A stretch of 8,995 nt of DNA from an uncultured Clostridia bacterium (GTDB lineage Bacteria > Bacillota > Clostridia > Christensenellales > Borkfalkiaceae), in assembly GCA_937888935.1 (NCBI GenBank), contig CALARO010000160.1, positions 1-8,995 on the forward strand, given 5' to 3'. Made by a program: the position numbers and the translations under genes. Below are positions 6,193-8,995 of the stretch, piece after piece (the first letter of the stretch is position 1; every line of letters begins with the position of its first letter). The notes under the pieces were generated by a model. That model saw nothing but the letters and a program-made list of their open reading frames with translations. It ran no database searches and was not told the DNA's origin.

Positions 6193-7035
6193 ATGAAAAA
6201 TTCAGGCAAAAAAAGAGTAACGGCAGCGGCGCTTGCCATTCTGCTTCTGAGCGGTTTTGCGTTCGCGGGGTGCGATAATTCGACTTCGTCCGACGCGGGC
6301 GACAGCTCTTCCGGCGGGGGCGGCGGACAATTTACTCCCCCCGAAAATTCGTTTGTAAATCCCGGCGATCAGCTCGGCGGGGGCGGCGAAGGCACGATTC
6401 CCGATACGATCGACGAATCGGAAACGGAAAGCGCGATTATCGCGGCGGGCAACGTTGATTTCAGCGAATTGAAAGCAAATACCGACGATACGGGCGCGGC
6501 AATTCTGGCGGCGGACGGCGTGATTTCCGCGGCGGGAACGTATATTTTAAGCGGCGAATACGCAAGCGGCATAACGTTTTCCGGCTTGAAAAAAGGCGCG
6601 GCGGTGCATCTGATTTTAAACGGCGCAACCATTTCGAACGCGGCGGGCGCGGCGATTAAAAAGAGCGATAAAAAATTGCAGCTGACGATCACGGCGAAAG
6701 ACGGCACGGAAAATTCGATCGTTTCCGCGGCGGACGAAGAAAACGCGCTGCACGTGAAAGGCGATTTGTATCTGAACGGCGGCGGCTCGATTGCGATTTC
6801 GGCAAACGGTGCGGGCGGCAGCGCGGTGAAAGCTTCGGGCAAGTGTTTCCTTGCGGACGTAACGCTTGATATTTCGGCTACGAAGCACGGTATTTCGGCG
6901 GAAACGATTGCGGCGGACGGCGCGAAAATCAACGTAAAAACGGCGGCGAAAGACGGTTTGCACGCCGAATGCGACTACGATAATTCCGACGGCGATACTT
7001 CCGGCGCGTACACCACGGAAAGCGGAAAGACGTAA
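6193..7035 (+). CDS. N-terminal half of the split carbohydrate-binding lipoprotein
   Basis: 280 residues as read. Residues 1-27 form a lipoprotein signal: K-K-R after the start, a hydrophobic A-A-L-A-I-L-L-L core and a lipobox-like F-A-G-C with C27 as the lipid-attachment residue. A Ser/Gly-rich spacer (about 28-55) follows, typical of surface lipoproteins. The folded part begins near V-D-F-S-E-L and has successive beta-helix turns such as G-T-Y-I-L-S-G-E-Y, H-L-I-L-N-G-A-T-I and N-A-L-H-V-K-G-D-L-Y-L-N-G-G-G. It stops abruptly in mid-domain after T-E-S-G-K-T, where the family continues, so this half alone would be an incomplete fold. Confidence 0.8.
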   Translation: MKNSGKKRVTAAALAILLLSGFAFAGCDNSTSSDAGDSSSGGGGGQFTPPENSFVNPGDQLGGGGEGTIPDTIDESETESAIIAAGNVDFSELKANTDDTGAAILAADGVISAAGTYILSGEYASGITFSGLKKGAAVHLILNGATISNAAGAAIKKSDKKLQLTITAKDGTENSIVSAADEENALHVKGDLYLNGGGSIAISANGAGGSAVKASGKCFLADVTLDISATKHGISAETIAADGAKINVKTAAKDGLHAECDYDNSDGDTSGAYTTESGKT

Positions 7036-8198
7036 CGTACACGTGCAGCGCGGACGGCGACGGCATACAGGCGGATACGTTCGTATATGTTTCCGGCGGC
7101 GAATATGACATTCGCACGAACGGGGTGTTTCTGGCGTATTCCGCGGCGAATATGCAGGAATACGGCGTGGAAGCGGATGATTATCGCTATATTAAAAGCG
7201 GCAATACCTACCAAAAGGTGGCGAGCGATTACAACGGGAATATTTCAGCGCGGTATGCGTTGGCGCAAAGCTGCAAGGGCATTAAAGCCGGAGAGATTGA
7301 ATACGACACGGACGGCGACGACGAAGACGATTATACCGTGACGGACGGCGCGTATGCGATTGTGATCGAAAGCGGCGAGATAAAAATCAATTCCACGGAC
7401 GACGCGATTCATTGCAACGGCGGCGATACGTTTATCCGTGGCGGCACGATTGAAATCGACACGTGCGACGACGGAATTACTTCCGATTTGCTCACGAGCG
7501 TGAAGGGCGGCTCGATTGCGGTGAATGCGTCTTACGAAGGCCTGGAAGGCGCGTATGTGGAAATTTCGGGCGGCACGGTGAGCGTGGTTTCTTCCGACGA
7601 CGGCATCAACGCGGCGAGCGCCGACGCTGCGATTAAGGAATATATTTTAATTTCGGGCGGCGAGATCGTGGTGGACGCCGAAGGCGACGGTCTGGATTCG
7701 AACGGCAGTATTCTGATGACGGGCGGCAGCGTGACGGTGCATGGGCCTACAGGCGGCGGCGACGGCGCGCTCGATTCGGAAACGGGCATTATCGTGCAGG
7801 GCGGCACGCTGTATGCGGCGGGATCGCTCGGCATGGTGGAAACGCCTTCTGCCAACTCGGCGCAGTACGTGCTTTCGTATGCGCAAAGCAGCGCGATTGC
7901 GGCAGGAACGACGATTACCGTGACAAATTCGGACGGCGCAACGATCTTTACGACGACGGCGAAAAAGAACTGCCAATCGGTGATTATTTCGCTTGCGGAA
8001 TTTGTTTCGGGCGGCAGCTACACGATCAGCCTGAGCGACGGCACTTCGGCGACGTTTACGATTTCTTCGATAGTGACTTCCGTGGGCGCAAGCAGCGCGG
8101 GCGGCGGCATGGGCGGTCAGCCGGGCGCAAATCAACCGGGCATGCCGGGCGGTCAGCCGGGCGGCGGAAATCGCCCCGGCGGCTTCGGCGGGAAATAA
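7032..8198 (+). CDS. C-terminal half of the split carbohydrate-binding lipoprotein
   Basis: This frame is open from 6984 and carries family sequence from V-T-Y-T-C-S-A-D-G-D-G-I-Q-A-D at 7032 onward. The first usable start is GTG 7125, which lacks a ribosome binding site, so independent translation is unlikely. It contains repeated turns of the form G-G-x-I-x-I followed by D-D-G-I or D-D-A-I (around 7395-7700), including S-Y-E-G-L-E-G-A and S-S-D-D-G-I-N-A, whose acidic loops in this family are linked to calcium. Next comes V-Q-G-G-T-L-Y-A-A-G-S, a small beta-sandwich-like end domain, and a Gly/Pro/Gln/Asn-rich tail of about 30 residues. Confidence applies to family membership, not to expression as a separate protein. 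Confidence 0.75.
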   Translation, partial: VTYTCSADGDGIQADTFVYVSGGEYDIRTNGVFLAYSAANMQEYGVEADDYRYIKSGNTYQKVASDYNGNISARYALAQSCKGIKAGEIEYDTDGDDEDDYTVTDGAYAIVIESGEIKINSTDDAIHCNGGDTFIRGGTIEIDTCDDGITSDLLTSVKGGSIAVNASYEGLEGAYVEISGGTVSVVSSDDGINAASADAAIKEYILISGGEIVVDAEGDGLDSNGSILMTGGSVTVHGPTGGGDGALDSETGIIVQGGTLYAAGSLGMVETPSANSAQYVLSYAQSSAIAAGTTITVTNSDGATIFTTTAKKNCQSVIISLAEFVSGGSYTISLSDGTSATFTISSIVTSVGASSAGGGMGGQPGANQPGMPGGQPGGGNRPGGFGGK

Positions 8199-8218
8199 AC
8201 GATATAAAAATATGAAAG

Positions 8219-8254
8219 GCGGGGCGCGAAAATGAAATGCGCCCCGCGGATTTT
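8219..8254. terminator. GC-rich hairpin between convergent genes
   Basis: A 9-bp stem (8219-8227 with 8239-8247) with an 11-nt loop lies 20 bp after the lipoprotein stop and is followed by TTTT within a few bases. The stem also lies downstream of the convergent rhamnose mutarotase gene, so it may serve both directions; the T-tract on that side is more distant. Confidence 0.7.
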
Positions 8255-8276
8255 ATGTGTTTCAGTTGATTTTCGG

Positions 8277-8594
8277 CTAATCGAGTTCGAATACCTTTTT
8301 TAATTGCGGCTGCGCGCCCGTTTCGGGGTCGGGCGACATGATCAGCACGTCTTTCATGTACTCGTTCCATCGCGCCACCACTTCGCTTTCGCGCTGAATT
8401 TTCGCGGCGTATTCCGCGCCTTTTTCACATTCGTAGTAGCCGAATAATTCTTCGCCCGCGCGCCATATCGTATAATTTTTGATGCCCGCCGATTTCAGCG
8501 CCGTTTTCATGTCTTCCCATATTTCGGCGTGGCGTTTTTCGTATTCCGCTTCTTTGCCTTTCACTACCCGCGCTTTCCATGCGTATTTTTCCAT
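8277..8594 (-). CDS. rhaM: L-rhamnose mutarotase
   Basis: A 105-residue cytoplasmic protein of the RhaM family (formerly DUF718), which interconverts the alpha and beta anomers of L-rhamnose ahead of isomerisation. Length matches E. coli RhaM (104 residues). The conserved Y18, H22 (the family's catalytic histidine) and W26 line up in E-Y-E-K-R-H-A-E-I-W. Other shared features are N-Y-T-I-W, L-F-G-Y-Y-E, a W-N-E-Y-M segment and the final V-F-E-L. AAGGAG lies 8 nt before the ATG (8603-8608 on the minus strand). The stop is TAG. It looks like a single-gene unit; no rhamnose isomerase, kinase or aldolase gene is in the window, so it may act with distant genes or on another deoxysugar. Confidence 0.88.
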   Translation of the reverse strand: MEKYAWKARVVKGKEAEYEKRHAEIWEDMKTALKSAGIKNYTIWRAGEELFGYYECEKGAEYAAKIQRESEVVARWNEYMKDVLIMSPDPETGAQPQLKKVFELD

Positions 8595-8614
8595 TTTCGT
8601 TTCTCCTTGACGAT

Positions 8615-8643
8615 ATTATATCATGCGCGCGCGGTGCGGTCAA
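8615..8643 (-). promoter_or_regulatory. Promoter of the rhamnose mutarotase gene
   Basis: On the minus strand, TTGACC (8643-8638), a 17-bp spacer and TATAAT (8620-8615). This is nearly the full sigma-A consensus. The expected start of transcription, near 8608, falls at the ribosome binding site, implying a leader of only about 13 nt. Confidence 0.75.
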
Positions 8644-8725
8644 TGGAATATGTAACGGAAAACATGGAAGATATAACGATATTCCGGGCGATTTTTTTTG
8701 AACGTTCCGGGGTGCGGGAAAAGAA

Positions 8726-8754
8726 TTGACAAATTATTTCGGCGGGGGTATAAT
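8726..8754 (+). promoter_or_regulatory. Consensus sigma-A promoter of the acetyltransferase gene
   Basis: TTGACA (8726-8731), exactly 17 bp, TATAAT (8749-8754): a perfect housekeeping promoter, about 25-30 nt before the start codon region. Confidence 0.9.
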
Positions 8755-8785
8755 GTTTGTGAAATCGTTTTGAAAGGGGCGTTTT

Positions 8786-8995
8786 ATGGCGGAATTTGTG
8801 GATCTTACAAGCGAAAATATCGCTTCCGAGCATCTGTGCTGCATCATTCGCACGAAAAAGCCGCACGCGGGCGTGGAAAAGAAGCGCGCCTGGCTGCGGG
8901 ATCGCTTGAAAGAAGGGCATGTTTTCAGGAAGCTTGACGTGGACGGCTGCGTTTTTATCGAATACGCGCCGCTCGAAAGCGCGTGGACGCCGATT
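8786..8995 (+). CDS. GNAT-family N-acetyltransferase, YoaP-like (5' part)
   Basis: Seventy codons are visible and the frame runs off the window end, so the protein is incomplete. The N-terminus (L-T-S-E-N-I-A-S-E-H-L-C-C-I-I, then G-V-E-K-K-R-A-W-L, E-G-H-V-F-R-K-L-D and V-F-I-E-Y-A-P-L-E-S-A-W) resembles a Bacillota group of GNAT acetyltransferases related to B. subtilis YoaP, in which the paired cysteines near the start are usual. The acetyl-CoA-binding loop lies beyond the window and cannot be checked. AAAGGGG (8773-8779) sits 6 nt before the ATG, and a perfect consensus promoter is just upstream. Substrate unknown; assignment rests on remembered family pattern. Confidence 0.65.
   Translation, partial: MAEFVDLTSENIASEHLCCIIRTKKPHAGVEKKRAWLRDRLKEGHVFRKLDVDGCVFIEYAPLESAWTPI

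Larger units (their letters stand above)
6193..8198 (+). pseudogene. Frameshifted Cthe_2159-like (DUF4353) carbohydrate-binding beta-helix lipoprotein
   Basis: Two adjoining frames encode one protein of the Cthe_2159 carbohydrate-binding family, a secreted right-handed beta-helix resembling polysaccharide lyases. Frame 1 stops at TAA 7033-7035; the family sequence goes on without a gap in the -1 frame from about 7026. Adding one A to the AAA at 7026-7028 would give S-G-K-D-V-T-Y and restore a 668-residue protein. Both halves keep normal codon use and conserved family features, so the break is either recent, a sequencing or assembly error, or less likely a translational frameshift. The start at ATG 6193 is preferred because AAGGAG (6178-6183) lies 9 nt upstream; ATG 6184 and TTG 6172 have no proper site. 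It is transcribed divergently from the two-component operon and probably controlled by it. In related genomes I recall this family next to such regulators, and near VTC-type polymerase and DUF4956 genes; neither is seen here. Confidence 0.8.

Noticed and set aside
6369..6932. Minus-strand open frame opposite the lipoprotein gene
   Set aside because: Its periodic hydrophobic sequence is the mirror of the beta-helix repeats; no start signal.
7125..7127. GTG 7125 as start of an independent second protein
   Set aside because: No ribosome binding site, and the family sequence already runs in this frame from about 7026.
7647..8135. Minus-strand open frame opposite the lipoprotein C-terminal half
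   Set aside because: Arg/His/Ala-rich shadow with no family resemblance.
8656..8699. Hairpin plus T8 run as a terminator or attenuator before the acetyltransferase gene
   Set aside because: The stem is only 5 bp with a 21-nt loop, and the T run lies upstream of the predicted promoter.
8621..8920. Minus-strand frame spanning the mutarotase / acetyltransferase intergenic region
   Set aside because: It covers two strong promoters and the start of the acetyltransferase gene; translation has no recognisable features.
1..8995. CRISPR array, tRNA, rRNA, insertion sequence or toxin-antitoxin pair
   Set aside because: No spaced identical repeats of CRISPR length, tRNA-like cloverleaf, transposase or terminal inverted repeats were found on reading both strands by eye.

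Overview
The window looks like chromosomal DNA from an uncultured low-to-mid-GC Bacillota (Clostridia-like) gut bacterium. The reasons are AAGGAG-type ribosome binding sites, near-consensus TTGACA/TATAAT promoters, an OmpR-type two-component operon next to a Cthe_2159-like (DUF4353) surface lipoprotein, and strong use of GCG, GGC and AAA codons. No rRNA, tRNA, CRISPR array or insertion sequence is visible.

Layout, left to right. (1) 1-1691, plus strand: the C-terminal end of one protein, probably a large FAD-dependent oxidoreductase, then 14 bp later a complete FAD-dependent oxidoreductase; an AT-rich hairpin follows. (2) 1692-3838, plus strand: an AT-richer block with its own predicted promoter. 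It encodes an ADP-ribosylglycohydrolase that carries an extra N-terminal zinc ribbon, and a 212-residue protein joining an unrecognised helical domain to a GreA/GreB C-terminal domain. The second gene overlaps the 3' end of the next, convergent gene by 17 bp. (3) 3822-5943, minus strand: an overlapping response regulator / sensor histidine kinase operon. (4) 5944-6192: a divergent intergenic region. (5) 6193-8198, plus strand: a secreted carbohydrate-binding beta-helix lipoprotein, split by a -1 frameshift near 7026. (6) 8277-8594, minus strand: an L-rhamnose mutarotase. It is divergent from (7), a GNAT-type acetyltransferase starting at 8786 and cut by the window end.

The most striking part is the 5944-6192 control region. 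Two copies of the same promoter design lie as mirror images around position 6109: TTTTTTAAG, 2 bp, TTTTTTAAG, 10 bp, TATAAT, one facing each gene. The 11-bp direct repeat fits the YTTAAK-N5-YTTAAK pattern known for the OmpR-family regulator PmrA/BasR, and neither promoter has a recognisable -35. The simplest reading is that the response regulator activates both its own operon and the lipoprotein gene. The leader of the regulator gene also holds five 21-bp degenerate tandem units whose T-tracts recur about every 10.5 bp, the pattern expected of intrinsically curved DNA.

Working model, by inference: the membrane kinase senses an envelope or extracellular cue, and the regulator switches on the two-component operon and the surface carbohydrate-binding protein together. 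The ADP-ribosylglycohydrolase / GreA-like pair appears to be a separate accessory module of unknown role.
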